Assembly (NCBI GenBank): GCA_946998115.1
Contig: CAMPYB010000005.1
Span: 1 to 60,930 of the forward strand
Source: an uncultured Actinomyces sp.
Lineage (GTDB): Bacteria > Actinomycetota > Actinomycetes > Actinomycetales > Actinomycetaceae
Direction: 5' to 3'
Length of the DNA stretch: 60,930 bases
Both the position numbers and the translations under genes were made by a program. Position 1 is the stretch's first letter. Every line of letters starts with the position of its first letter. This document shows, piece by piece, positions 44,753-54,609 of the stretch. Under the pieces are notes generated by a model. That model made no database searches and was not told where the DNA came from. It was given only the letters and a program-made list of their open reading frames with translations.

Positions 44753-46263
44753 TGTTCTTTTTCTTCTTTAAGCCTGTTAGTTCCAAATAGAGATTCTAAT
44801 CTACACAGCTCTTCTTTGGCTAGTTGTGTATTCAAACATTTAACACGTGCTCCAGCGAAATGTTGTACTAAATGAATTTCTAAAGTAGCCAAATCTAATT
44901 TTTCAGTTATAAAATTTTGTTTGATTCCAAAAGATTGAGCCCTTTCATGCGGTATTATTGCAAGTTTTCTAGTGAAAAATCCATACCTAACTAAAATTAC
45001 ATTATTCGTAATACAGTAAGACATTCTAGAATATTGTAATGGATGAAAAATTTTTACTATCTTTCTTAGTTTTTTAAAATATGTTCCATTATTTGAATTA
45101 AACATACCTTCAAATAATATTTTTTCATCATTTTCGATATGACTATCATTGTTTACTAGCTTTTTGAAAACCAAATGCACTAAGTTTAAAACTTGTTTAT
45201 CCTCAACCATAGGCGCATAGCCGTCGCTATAAAAATTTTTTTCTTCATGACTACTGTAAGCAGCTTTAACTGTTTCTATTTCCCATTGCTTAAAAATACG
45301 CCAAATTAAAGGTTGCCTCAAAAATAATGCATGTATCCTAAAAGGAGGAATTGTTTCATGTTTTAGTGATGTAAGCCCTCTTTTTACTCTAAAACCATCA
45401 GGACTAATTTTTAGTTCAAATCCGAATAGTTCATTAATAGGAGTGTATACCGTACCTATTAGAATGTGAATAAAAATTAGGATAATTGATAAATTAGTAA
45501 GAATAAACTGTATATTAAAATCGTATATATATGATAAAAGATTTTTACGTAAAAAAAATCCGAAGCATATTGAATAAATAAGTGATAGCGCAATGAGTAT
45601 GGTTATTATTCTGCTAATTATAGCAACTTTAATATATTTTTTATTATCCAATTGGTATTTCACTATTTCAGGAGCAACAGGAGCGAAATATTGTAAATCA
45701 TTTACACCTAATTTTTTATCCACAGTTTTTTCATTCAAATCTGTTTTACGTTCAGATATTTTCACACCTGCCATCAAAGCTAAAATAGTGTTTCGTAAAT
45801 CATTTAATTGGCGAGTTTTCATATATGCAATTATTATATTGGATTCTTTTTCACCAGCAGCTTCTATGTTGAGTTTACCTAAACCGAATATTCTGCCAAA
45901 TAGAGGATAAGCTATATCAACTGTCTGTATTCTATTTAAACGCAAATATCTTTCTTTTTTAAAAAAAATTCCTTTTTTATAATAAATATTAATATCATCA
46001 ATAGCATACCCAATGTGTATCCACCAAAAATATACTAATAAAAATAACAATATTAAAAATATAAATATGCTTAGTAAAATATAAATATAATATTGATATA
46101 TAAAATCACTTACAAAAAATAATTTATAGAAAGCATCACTTTCTTTAAAAAGCAAATATGCAACAATTCCAAATATTATTTGCCAAAATTCCAAAATTGG
46201 AGTTATCCAATGCACTCTATTCCATTTAAGTTTTAAATTTGAAAATTTTTTTTCAGTATTCAT
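44728..46263 (-). CDS. bacterial PH-domain membrane protein (YdbT-like)
   Basis: This 511-residue membrane protein has several bPH2 (DUF304) domains. It has membrane pairs near 25-75 and 200-265, and the bPH2 signature pattern YYKKGIFFKKERYLRLNRIQTVDI (about 90-115), SPDGFRVKRGLTSLKHETIP (near 290) and NNVILVRYGFFTRKLAIIPHERAQS (near 430). The layout matches YdbT of Bacillus, of unknown function but usually paired with a YdbS-like partner. That partner is the preceding gene. It overlaps the DUF2520 gene. Cell-envelope role is inferred only. Confidence 0.83.
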   Translation of the reverse strand: MNTEKKFSNLKLKWNRVHWITPILEFWQIIFGIVAYLLFKESDAFYKLFFVSDFIYQYYIYILLSIFIFLILLFLLVYFWWIHIGYAIDDINIYYKKGIFFKKERYLRLNRIQTVDIAYPLFGRIFGLGKLNIEAAGEKESNIIIAYMKTRQLNDLRNTILALMAGVKISERKTDLNEKTVDKKLGVNDLQYFAPVAPEIVKYQLDNKKYIKVAIISRIITILIALSLIYSICFGFFLRKNLLSYIYDFNIQFILTNLSIILIFIHILIGTVYTPINELFGFELKISPDGFRVKRGLTSLKHETIPPFRIHALFLRQPLIWRIFKQWEIETVKAAYSSHEEKNFYSDGYAPMVEDKQVLNLVHLVFKKLVNNDSHIENDEKILFEGMFNSNNGTYFKKLRKIVKIFHPLQYSRMSYCITNNVILVRYGFFTRKLAIIPHERAQSFGIKQNFITEKLDLATLEIHLVQHFAGARVKCLNTQLAKEELCRLESLFGTNRLKEEKEQWMKRVYQ

Positions 46264-46314
46264 ATAATTATCCGTATCAGAAATTTTATAAAAAATTCAT
46301 TTAATTATGTATTT

Positions 46315-46803
46315 TTATAATCCTGCAAGATTTGCTTCGCCTAGTTCGAGTAAACTCTTGCGCAATGCTTTAGCTTCTTTTTCTTCAACACCTATAAGCG
46401 GTGATAGCGATTGATATGACGCAGTATGAAAAGTAATCCTAGCTAAATTATATTTCCTCAAAAACGGTCCTTGTTCTACGTCAATAAACTGTAATCTACC
46501 ATACGGTATAACTATTACTGATTTAAACAATACGCCTTTAGATATTATGAAATCTTTTTCGGTTTGCGCATATTTGTAATTATCAATTTGTCTACCGATT
46601 ATATATAGTCCCCAAATATAAATAATTGCAACAGGTAATAATATTAGCAATATCCAAATTATTTGAATGAAAAAATAAGTAATAATAACTACAATTAAGG
46701 CAGGTAGCAATATGAATAAAGTCAACAAAGTCCTTCTAATTTTTTTCATTTTTGAACTAACAAATTTATAATTTATGTTGTTAAAACTTAATTCTTCATC
46801 CAT
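46315..46803 (-). CDS. small bacterial PH-domain membrane protein (YdbS-like)
   Basis: This 162-residue protein has two adjacent membrane helices (TLFILLPALIVVIITYFFIQ and IIWILLILLPVAIIYIWGLY, residues 27-68) and a single bPH2 domain. The latter has KDFIISKGVLFKSVIVIPYGRLQFIDVEQGPFLRKY, then ARITFHTAS. The fold is DUF304. It is the first gene of the PH-PH-DUF2520-panC run. The start ATG has GAGG seven bases upstream. Confidence 0.85.
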   Translation of the reverse strand: MDEELSFNNINYKFVSSKMKKIRRTLLTLFILLPALIVVIITYFFIQIIWILLILLPVAIIYIWGLYIIGRQIDNYKYAQTEKDFIISKGVLFKSVIVIPYGRLQFIDVEQGPFLRKYNLARITFHTASYQSLSPLIGVEEKEAKALRKSLLELGEANLAGL

Positions 46804-46935
46804 AAAACCTCAAAATAATACCGATATAAACCATTTTTTACACTTAATATACAATATATAGCTAGACTATTCTATTTTAAAGTTCTAATATGACTATTTG
46901 TTACTTTACTTTTTATTTAATAAAGGATGTCGAAA

Positions 46936-47904
46936 GTGCAAGTACCTCAATGGATGTTTTCTTCTTTCATAACCAGTCTAAAAAATATTGGCGCTACTGG
47001 TGAAATAGAAAATATTAACATACTCGCTAATAAATTACTTGATGTTCTTAAAGATAAGCAAAGATACTATCATAATTTAAAAAATTTAGCTTTTATTTTA
47101 ACAAAAATTGACGAGCTAGCTGATTCTACTCATAATTCAGATTGCGTTAGAATTGCGGCTTGGTACAATGCTGTATATTTCAACTCGTATTTAGGTTTCA
47201 CACAACCTGCTTTTGCAGATATAAATCCTATTGAAATTTTATTTGACGATTTATTATCATTAGGCGTAGACTTCGATGTCGCAAAGCACGTTTCTAATAT
47301 CATATCTATAGGTGATAACATAAAATGCACAAGTGACGTGGATGCTCAAGTTCTATTCGACTGTTCCATAGCTATTTTTGCAAGTACGCCACAAGAGTTT
47401 AAAAATTTCTTAGATATGGCACAAAAAGAATGTTCCAGTATTTCTTCGTGGATAGTTTTAAAAGCTCGCAAACGTTTTGTTAATAGATTGCTTACTCGCG
47501 CAAAAATATTTTTATCACCAATGGGTCAAATGTGGGAAATACCTGCCAGACAGAATTTATCTGCAGAATTAGTTCGACTCGAAGCAAAACTCAAAGGTAT
47601 GCCGACTTCAATTTTAGACGGAGCAGTCGATGACTTACAAAATGACAATACTAACACAAGCGATACTGTCGTCATAAAAAGAGTTTCCATAGCTAATAAA
47701 CTTTTGAAAGCAAAAAACAATTCCGTACAAGAACAAGATGATTATTCATCTAGTAGTTTAAATAAAATCCCATCTATAAATTCTAATACACAGTCTATAA
47801 CTAAAATTGATGATTTAACTTCTTCATTAGAGATGGTTGAAGATTGTTTAGAATCCACAGATAAAAAAGATGATAATTGTGCAGAAAATATAGAATTTGA
47901 ATAG
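46936..47904 (+). CDS. COG4339-like HD-fold protein lacking the HD pair
   Basis: This 322-residue protein resembles the predicted HD-superfamily phosphohydrolases of COG4339 in its N-terminal half: RYYHNLKNLAFILTKIDEL, then CVRIAAWYNAVYFNSY. In the family the second segment reads WFHDAVY; here the His-Asp pair is replaced by Tyr-Asn, so the metal site is probably lost. The last 100 residues are Ser/Asn/Asp-rich low complexity. A GTG at 46936 is favoured because AAAGGA lies eight bases before it; the ATG at 46927 overlaps that site. It lies 180 bases before the WXG100 gene, same strand. Function unknown. Confidence 0.6.
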   Translation: MQVPQWMFSSFITSLKNIGATGEIENINILANKLLDVLKDKQRYYHNLKNLAFILTKIDELADSTHNSDCVRIAAWYNAVYFNSYLGFTQPAFADINPIEILFDDLLSLGVDFDVAKHVSNIISIGDNIKCTSDVDAQVLFDCSIAIFASTPQEFKNFLDMAQKECSSISSWIVLKARKRFVNRLLTRAKIFLSPMGQMWEIPARQNLSAELVRLEAKLKGMPTSILDGAVDDLQNDNTNTSDTVVIKRVSIANKLLKAKNNSVQEQDDYSSSSLNKIPSINSNTQSITKIDDLTSSLEMVEDCLESTDKKDDNCAENIEFE

Positions 47905-48084
47905 TACAAACTTTAAAAACATTTTATATTAATAAACATATTACTTTTAAGCATGCTAACTGTAAGCACTTATTTTGCAACTATTTTAATAATAAAGTTA
48001 TACACATTTTAATATTTTCTTTTCTTTTTATTCTAATTTTTATTTTATTTTATTTATACAAATTATTATTCAGAAAGGAAAATA

Positions 48085-48375
48085 ATGAGTTTTTACACAG
48101 TTGATAGCAACGAATTATATAACACTTCTACTCTAATAAATTCATGCGCAGATTCTATAAGATCTCAAGTGCAAACAATGATGGGATACTTACAAAATTT
48201 AGAAAATTCATGGAAAGGTAGCGCAAGCGCACAATTTCAGGGACTAACAACAAATTGGCATCATGCACAATCACAAGTTGAAGAAGCTTTATGTCAAATA
48301 TCTTCACAATTAAATATTGCAGCAAATAATTATAGTCAAGCTGAAAGCGATGTAGCATCACTATTTAGTATGTAA
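48085..48375 (+). CDS. WXG100 family (ESAT-6-like) protein
   Basis: This 96-residue protein is the size of the ESAT-6/CFP-10 family, with two helices joined by the WXG turn NSWKGSASAQF (near residue 42). The C-terminal AANNYSQAESDV contains a YxxxE segment matching the YxxxD/E type VII secretion signal. It is probably exported by an ESX/T7SS machine encoded elsewhere; no secretion gene is in the window. The ATG is behind GAAAGGA. A strong hairpin follows the gene. Confidence 0.9.
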   Translation: MSFYTVDSNELYNTSTLINSCADSIRSQVQTMMGYLQNLENSWKGSASAQFQGLTTNWHHAQSQVEEALCQISSQLNIAANNYSQAESDVASLFSM

Positions 48376-48442
48376 CTTATATAAATATTTGATTTTATAT
48401 TTTTAAACAATAATGATTAATAAATATTGAGCGTATGCGTAT

Positions 48443-48479
48443 TCTCGTAAACTGTACAAATATTTAACAGTTTACGAGA
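48443..48479. terminator. 13-bp hairpin between WXG100 and exonuclease III genes
   Basis: TCTCGTAAACTGT and its perfect complement flank an 11-base loop between two convergent genes. T-runs are weak on both sides, so it may stop both transcripts or serve as a 3' stabilising stem. Confidence 0.65.
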
Positions 48480-48611
48480 TATAAAAAATTAGAAAATAAA
48501 AACTCGTTTAGAATAAGTCACATTGATTTGATTTATTTCCAATAATTTATTTCCAAAAATACTACAACAAAATTTTTGTTCATACATCCAAAAATATGCT
48601 AATAATTTTAT

Positions 48612-49418
48612 TTATAAGTCATAAGTAATTGTCAAAGGAGCATGATCTGAAAATCTCTCGATATATTCTCCAGGTTTGTATACTGTAACATCTTGAACAC
48701 AAGACACTATTTCACCTAAACCTATTTGATAATCAATACGCCAACCTGCATCATTATTATAAGCATTTCCACGCCATGACCACCATGTGTAAGGTCCTTG
48801 TAGGTTTGGATAAAAACTACGAGTTATATCTGTCCATCCTGAATCAAACCATTTATTTAAATAAGCAATTTCTTCATCCATAACACCAGCTGACTTATTA
48901 TGATTAGGTTTCCAATTTTTAATATCTTGTTCACTGCGAACTATATTAAAATCACCGCAAACTAATACTGGGTTTCCAGTTTTTTTATTATAGTCATACA
49001 ATTGTTGCAATCTTTTTGTAACTTTATCTAGATGAGCATATTTTTGTTGCATTTTTATAGTATTTATTTCTCCAGCGTGTAAGTATGCACATGCTAAACG
49101 TAAAGATTTGCCTTTTGGAGTCTGAATATCTGCTTCTATCCATCTACCAGTATCAACTGGTTGTTCTTCTTCCAAACTTGAAACTACATTTTCCAGAGGA
49201 AAACGACTCATTATAGCAACACCTGCTCGGCCTTTAATATCACAATGACAAGCTACAACATTCCAATTTGAATTTATTAATTCTTCTATTACTTTATCGT
49301 TAGCACGCACTTCCTGCATTAAAACAATATCCGGATTTTCTTGTGTCAACCAGTATTGCATGCCTTTACGATAAGCAGCACGTATGCCATTTAGATTTAA
49401 AGATGTAATTTTTAGCAT
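48612..49418 (-). CDS. xth: exodeoxyribonuclease III
   Basis: This 268-residue EEP-fold nuclease repairs abasic sites. It has LKITSLNLNGIRAAYRKGM at the N-terminus, the metal Glu in DIVLMQEVRA (near 37), ACAYLHAGE, the PVLVCGDFNIVRSE motif (Asp/Asn, near 150), YTWWSWRGNAYNNDAGWRIDYQ, and the final catalytic SDHAPL. The ATG at 49418 is chosen because the longer frame starts at an unsupported TTG and AAAGGA precedes the ATG. It follows folD and glyA in one operon. Confidence 0.93.
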   Translation of the reverse strand: MLKITSLNLNGIRAAYRKGMQYWLTQENPDIVLMQEVRANDKVIEELINSNWNVVACHCDIKGRAGVAIMSRFPLENVVSSLEEEQPVDTGRWIEADIQTPKGKSLRLACAYLHAGEINTIKMQQKYAHLDKVTKRLQQLYDYNKKTGNPVLVCGDFNIVRSEQDIKNWKPNHNKSAGVMDEEIAYLNKWFDSGWTDITRSFYPNLQGPYTWWSWRGNAYNNDAGWRIDYQIGLGEIVSCVQDVTVYKPGEYIERFSDHAPLTITYDL

Positions 49419-49476
49419 AAACTTTAGGTCCTTTTTCAAGCTTTGATTTTAATAGATTTTCATAAATTTTTATATT

Positions 49477-50352
49477 TCAATATCCTCTTGCCATATTCAC
49501 AATATTAGCAAGTAGCATTGCGCGTGTCATTGGTCCTACACCTCCAGGATTTGGAGAATAATATGATGCTTTGCAATAACATGCTGGATCAATGTCACCA
49601 TATAAAACAAACTTATTTTTTTCTTCATTAAAATGTCTACTAACACCAACATCAATTAAAATTGAACCCTCACTAATATCATCAGGCTTGATTAAATATT
49701 TCACGCCAGTAGCAGCTATAATAACATCAGCTTGTCTAGTGTAATAACTCAAATTCTTAGTTCCTGTATGTGTCAAAATAACTGTGGCATTAATATCTTT
49801 ACGCGTCAAAAGAGCAGGCAAGCTTCGACCAACTGTGACACCTCTTCCAACAACGCAAACAGTTTTACCATTCAAATCGATGTTATAGTAATCCAATAAT
49901 TGTAAGATACCATGTGGAGTGCAAGGCAAAGGAAAATTAATTTTATCTTTAATCGATAAAACACTTTTACCTAAATTTTGAGGATGTAAACCATCTGCAT
50001 CTTTTTCTGGTTTTATCAAGCCTAAAATCATATTAGTATCAATATGCTTAGGCAATGGAAGCTGCACAATATAACCTGTGCATTTCGCATCATCATTAAG
50101 TTGTTTTATTATTTCAATAAGTTCTAATTCACTTATATCACTGTCTAATTCAACTCTGATTGACCCTATTCCAACTTCTAAACAATCACGATGTTTCCCA
50201 TTAACATAAGATACACTACCTGGATCTTTACCAACTAAAACTGTTGCCAATACTGGGTTTATACCTTTATTTTTTAGTTCTTCAACCTGTTGTTTTAAAG
50301 TTTTCTTCACTTCTAAAGCAACTTTTTTACCATCTAGAATAATAGCATTCAT
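49477..50352 (-). CDS. folD: methylenetetrahydrofolate dehydrogenase/cyclohydrolase
   Basis: FolD interconverts 5,10-methylene-THF and 10-formyl-THF. The 291-residue protein has VGKDPGSVSYVNGKHRDCLE (catalytic Lys region near 55), YIVQLPLPKH, PEKDADGLHPQNLGK, PCTPHGILQLL, VVGRGVTVGRSLPALL (NADP site near 170) and NPGGVGPMTRAMLL at the end. The ATG is ten bases after the glyA stop. GlyA provides the methylene-THF it uses. Confidence 0.97.
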   Translation of the reverse strand: MNAIILDGKKVALEVKKTLKQQVEELKNKGINPVLATVLVGKDPGSVSYVNGKHRDCLEVGIGSIRVELDSDISELELIEIIKQLNDDAKCTGYIVQLPLPKHIDTNMILGLIKPEKDADGLHPQNLGKSVLSIKDKINFPLPCTPHGILQLLDYYNIDLNGKTVCVVGRGVTVGRSLPALLTRKDINATVILTHTGTKNLSYYTRQADVIIAATGVKYLIKPDDISEGSILIDVGVSRHFNEEKNKFVLYGDIDPACYCKASYYSPNPGGVGPMTRAMLLANIVNMARGY

Positions 50353-50362
50353 ATCTTTTCAC

Positions 50363-51640
50363 TTATAAATATTCGTACAACGGAAATTTGTCAGTTAAAT
50401 CTTTTACGCGTCCACGCAAATTCTCATAATCAACTTCGCCTTTACAGCATTGTACTAATGCTGTTGCAATAATATCGGCAACTTCTTCAAACTCGGAACT
50501 TGCGAATCCTCTTGTTGCAAGAGCAGCAGTACCTATGCGTAACCCTGATGTGATTGTTGCAGGTCTTGGATCAAATGGAACAGCATTCCTATTAACTGTT
50601 ATTGAAATATCATGCATTAAATTTTCAGCTTGTTTGCCATCAATAACACTGTTACGAAGATCTATTAGAACTAAGTGCACATCAGTTCCACCAGTCAACA
50701 CATCTATTCCACAAGATTTTACATCATCTTGCAAAAGTCGTTTAGCTAAAATTTTTGCACCTTCAATTGTTCTTTTTTGACGTGTTTTAAAATTTTCAGT
50801 CATTGCTACTTTCATTGCAACAGCTTTTGCTGCTATAACATGCATTAAAGGTCCACCTTGTTGACCTGGGAAAACAGCTGAATTTATTTTTTTAGCAAAA
50901 TCTGTTGTACCTGATAAGATCATTCCCGAGCGAGGTCCACCAATAGTTTTATGAATAGTAGTTGAAACAACATGCGAATGAGTAATTGGATTAGGATGTA
51001 AGCCAGCTGCAACAAGTCCTGCAAAGTGTGCCATATCAGTCCACAAATAAGCACCTACTTCGTCAGCTATGCTTCTAAATGCTTCAAAATCAATCTGTCT
51101 CGGATATGCACTCCAGCCTGCAATAATAACTTGTGGCTTTTCTTGTAAAGCAATATCTCTAACTTTATCCATGTCTATGCGATAAGTTTTTTCATCTACA
51201 GTATAAGCGGAAGCATTATATAATAAACCTGAAAAATTTATTTTCATGCCGTGTGTTAAATGTCCTCCATGAGCTAAAGCTAGACCTAAAATTTTATCCC
51301 CAGGTTTAGCCAATGCATGTAAAACTGCAGCATTTGCTGAAGCACCAGAATGAGGCTGAACATTTGCAAATTGCGCTCCAAATACTTTTTTCGCACGTTC
51401 AATAGCAAGAGATTCTGCTACATCAACCCATTCACAACCTCCATAATAACGCCTACCTGGATATCCTTCAGCATATTTATTTGTCAATACTGAACCTTGT
51501 GCCTGTAGTACTGCGCGTGGAACAAAGTTTTCTGAAGCGATCATTTCTAAAGTTGTTCTCTGCCTATTAAGCTCTTGATCCAGAACTTCAGCTATTTGCG
51601 GATCTAGTTCATATATTGATTGCGATAGTTCATTGCTCAT
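50363..51640 (-). CDS. glyA: serine hydroxymethyltransferase
   Basis: GlyA makes glycine and methylene-THF from serine. The 425-residue PLP enzyme has TLEMIASENFVPRAVLQAQG, NKYAEGYPGRRYYGGCEWVD, VQPHSGASANAAVLHAL, the PLP-lysine motif VVSTTIHKTIGGPRSGMI (near 225), and PFDPRPATITSGLRIGT. It is the first gene of glyA-folD-xth. The ATG has GGAG upstream. Confidence 0.97.
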   Translation of the reverse strand: MSNELSQSIYELDPQIAEVLDQELNRQRTTLEMIASENFVPRAVLQAQGSVLTNKYAEGYPGRRYYGGCEWVDVAESLAIERAKKVFGAQFANVQPHSGASANAAVLHALAKPGDKILGLALAHGGHLTHGMKINFSGLLYNASAYTVDEKTYRIDMDKVRDIALQEKPQVIIAGWSAYPRQIDFEAFRSIADEVGAYLWTDMAHFAGLVAAGLHPNPITHSHVVSTTIHKTIGGPRSGMILSGTTDFAKKINSAVFPGQQGGPLMHVIAAKAVAMKVAMTENFKTRQKRTIEGAKILAKRLLQDDVKSCGIDVLTGGTDVHLVLIDLRNSVIDGKQAENLMHDISITVNRNAVPFDPRPATITSGLRIGTAALATRGFASSEFEEVADIIATALVQCCKGEVDYENLRGRVKDLTDKFPLYEYL

Positions 51641-51958
51641 CCTAATGCTCCTATTACTCTATGCATGATAAAAGCGTTTTCACTCTATTATATTTAAAAC
51701 TCTTCCTATTGAAACAATAATGAATAAAAAAATCAGTTTTTATCTTAGTATTCAACATGTGAAATAAAAAATCCACAATGCTTTCTTACAATTTAATTCT
51801 ATATCTACAATTTTGAATAAATAATTTAAAAACGTAAATTTTATCATTTTCCAAAAAACATAAAATAATTTTAGATAACGATAAGGATAAAAATAAGTCA
51901 TTAAACTAAAAGTTGGCTACAATACATGTAACCAACTTTATATGTTATATTTTAGAGA
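51641..51958. other. gap between glyA and the peptide importer operon
   Basis: The 318 bases hold the glyA promoter, with no strong match seen by eye, and the terminator of the importer operon at 51908-51940. The middle is featureless AT-rich sequence. Confidence 0.4.
51908..51940 (-). terminator. terminator of the peptide ABC operon
   Basis: AAAGTTGG-TACA and TGTA-CCAACTTT form a 13-position stem with one mismatch and a short loop, followed on the minus strand by TTTAGTTT. It lies just beyond the stop of the ATPase gene. Confidence 0.85.
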
Positions 51959-53662
51959 TTATTCACCAATTCCAAGAATTATATCTCTTCCTGGAACTGC
52001 TTCAATCAAGTTCTTTGTATAATCTTTTTGAGGATTGTCAAATATATCGTCAACATATCCTTTTTCGATTAATTTACCGTGTTGCATTACTACAACATCA
52101 TCAGCAACTTCACGTACAACTGCTAAGTCGTGAGTAATGAATAAATAAGATAGTCCTAATTCATCTTGCAACTTTGTCAATAGTTTCAAAATTTGATCTT
52201 GCACAAGAACATCCAAAGCTGAAACAGCTTCATCAAGAACTATGACTTCAGGTTTTAACGCTAAAGCACGAGCAATTGCGACACGTTGACGTTGACCTCC
52301 TGAAAGTTCATTCGGATAACGCCTCATAGTAGACCTAGGTAGTGCAACTAAATCTAGTAATTCTGCAACTCGAGCTTTACGTTCTTCTTTAGTGCCAATA
52401 TTGTGAATACGCAAAGGCTCTTCAATGCAACGATAAATTGAATACATAGGATCTAGAGATCCATAAGGATTTTGGAAAACTACCTGCATCTTACGACGTG
52501 TTTCAAATAATTCTTGTGATGACAAAGTCGAAAGATCAGTGCCTTCATAAAAGACTTTACCCGAAGTAGGCTCTAAAAGATTCAAGATAATATTTGCAAC
52601 AGTTGATTTACCTGAACCCGATTCACCTACTAAAGCTAACGTATGTCCTCTCTTTAATGAGAAGGAAACATCGTCAACAGCTAAGAAAGTTTTTTTATCT
52701 GACTTTCGACTGCCAGGAATGTTGAATTCCTTAGTCAAGTTTTCCACACGAATTACTTCTTCGTCCTCAGGGCTTTCATCAATTTGGTGCAACAAATCTT
52801 TTGAATCCAAGCCTAATTCACGTGCTGTCTCAATACGAGCTGAAGCAAGAGAAGGAGCAGATGAAACTAGTCGCTTCGTGTAAGGATGCTTAGGTGTTCG
52901 CAAAATTTGCAATGCTGGACCAGATTCTACGATACGTCCACGGTGCATAACAACCAAATGCTCTGCGCGCTCAGCAGCTAAACCTAAATCGTGAGTAATG
53001 AACAAGACTGCAGTGTTAGACTCTTTAGTCATTGTTTCCAAATGATCCAAAATCGTTCTTTGAACTGTAACATCAAGAGCAGAAGTTGGCTCATCAGCTA
53101 TCAAAAGCTTAGGATTAGATGCTAATCCAATAGCGATTAGTGCACGCTGACGCATTCCACCTGAGAATTCATGCGGATATTGCTTTGCGCGACGAGCAGC
53201 ATCTGGAAGACCAGCTTGCTCTAAAACTTTTGTTACATGAGCATCTAATTCTTTCTTTTCGCAAATATTATTCGCGATAAGAGCTTCACGCACTTGGTAT
53301 CCGATTTTCCACACAGGATTCAAATTCGACATAGGATCTTGCGGAACCATGCCTATTTCTTTACCACGCAATTCGACCATTTTTTTCTCAGGCAAATTAG
53401 TAATATCTTTGCCATCAAAAATAATTTGTCCACCAGTGATATGACCAGTACCAGGCAACAAACCGATAATAGCATGTGCAGTCGTCGATTTACCTGAACC
53501 CGATTCACCTACAATTGCAACAGTTTGACCTGGATATATAGTCAAATTTGCGCCACGAACAGCAGGCACAGTACCGGTTGAAGATTTAAACGCCACCTCA
53601 AGATCGCGTAATTCAATAAGAGGTTTTATTTCATCATTTTTATCTACAATATTTTCATTCAT
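51959..53662 (-). CDS. peptide ABC importer, fused double ATPase
   Basis: This 567-residue protein fuses the DppD/OppD- and DppF/OppF-type ATPases. Each half has a Walker A (GESGSGKSTTAHAI near 52 and GESGSGKSTVANII near 345), a Q-loop, and a signature: FSGGMRQRALIAIG in the first and LSGGQRQRVAIARAL in the second. The Walker B are LLIADEPTSAL and VIVLDEAVSAL. The oligopeptide-type C-terminal segment TPKHPYTKRL ends the first half. Fusion is a common actinobacterial arrangement. Its ATG overlaps the stop of the preceding permease by one base. Confidence 0.93.
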   Translation of the reverse strand: MNENIVDKNDEIKPLIELRDLEVAFKSSTGTVPAVRGANLTIYPGQTVAIVGESGSGKSTTAHAIIGLLPGTGHITGGQIIFDGKDITNLPEKKMVELRGKEIGMVPQDPMSNLNPVWKIGYQVREALIANNICEKKELDAHVTKVLEQAGLPDAARRAKQYPHEFSGGMRQRALIAIGLASNPKLLIADEPTSALDVTVQRTILDHLETMTKESNTAVLFITHDLGLAAERAEHLVVMHRGRIVESGPALQILRTPKHPYTKRLVSSAPSLASARIETARELGLDSKDLLHQIDESPEDEEVIRVENLTKEFNIPGSRKSDKKTFLAVDDVSFSLKRGHTLALVGESGSGKSTVANIILNLLEPTSGKVFYEGTDLSTLSSQELFETRRKMQVVFQNPYGSLDPMYSIYRCIEEPLRIHNIGTKEERKARVAELLDLVALPRSTMRRYPNELSGGQRQRVAIARALALKPEVIVLDEAVSALDVLVQDQILKLLTKLQDELGLSYLFITHDLAVVREVADDVVVMQHGKLIEKGYVDDIFDNPQKDYTKNLIEAVPGRDIILGIGE

Positions 53663-54609
53663 TATTTACGAGCCTTCGGGTCCAGAGCGTCGCGTACAAC
53701 GTCGCCCATCATAATAAATCCAAGCACCGTCAATGCCAAACCGCCTGCTGGATAGAACAGAACTGATGGCTGGTTGCGTAAAGAAACTTGAGCTCGAGAT
53801 ATGTCTGCGCCCCATGAAACTATATCTACAGGTAAACCAAGACCCAAGAACGACAGTGTAGCTTCCGCAACAATAAATGCACCTAAAGCAACAGTAGTAT
53901 AAACGATAATAGGAGCTGAAGCATTAGGCAAAATATGCCTTACTAATGTTGACAATCCCTTAGCTCCAAGAGAACGCGATGCAGTGACATATTCTTCATT
54001 TTTGATAGAAATAACTTCACCACGTGTAATACGCGCAATCTGTGGCCAACCAAATATAGCCAGCACAAGTACAACTGTAATTATTGATCGATTATTTTTA
54101 AACATTTGTGTAACAACAATAGCTGCTAATAGGAATGGAATAGCGAAAAATATATCAGTAACACGTGATAACAACGAATCCCAAAATCCTCCATAATATC
54201 CAGCTAACGCACCTATGATAGTACCAATCAAAGTAACTATTATTGTTGCTAGCACACCTACAGTTACAGATGATCTTGCACCATAAACAGTTCGTGCGAA
54301 AATATCACAACCTTGTAAGTCATAGCCGAAGATATGACCAGCTGTTGCAGGCTTTAACGAATTGTTTATTTGGCATGCATTTGGATCAACAGAAGTGAAC
54401 ATCCAAGGGAAAAGTGCAAGCAATATAGCTATAGTGATAATGACAGCTGAAAACCAAAATAATGGCCTACGAGACATCTTTCGCCATGCTTCGCCCCACA
54501 TAGAACGCGGAGCTGACTCATCTCGAACAGCATCTACAGCACCCAAACCTGTTTCATCAATTTCAGAAACAAAATGTTCTTGTCCTTTATAAATTTTACT
54601 ATTACTCAT
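53662..54609 (-). CDS. peptide ABC importer permease (OppC/DppC type)
   Basis: This 315-residue membrane permease has a cytoplasmic N-terminus then MSRRPLFWFSAVIITIAILLAL (TM1), the HIFGYDLQGCDIFARTVYGARSSVTVG segment before the core, and the EAA-type loop YVTASRSLGAKGLSTLVRHILPNA. It ends RDALDPKARK, typical for the family. The gene overlaps the upstream permease by eight bases and the ATPase gene by one, so it is tightly coupled. Confidence 0.94.
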   Translation of the reverse strand: MSNSKIYKGQEHFVSEIDETGLGAVDAVRDESAPRSMWGEAWRKMSRRPLFWFSAVIITIAILLALFPWMFTSVDPNACQINNSLKPATAGHIFGYDLQGCDIFARTVYGARSSVTVGVLATIIVTLIGTIIGALAGYYGGFWDSLLSRVTDIFFAIPFLLAAIVVTQMFKNNRSIITVVLVLAIFGWPQIARITRGEVISIKNEEYVTASRSLGAKGLSTLVRHILPNASAPIIVYTTVALGAFIVAEATLSFLGLGLPVDIVSWGADISRAQVSLRNQPSVLFYPAGGLALTVLGFIMMGDVVRDALDPKARK

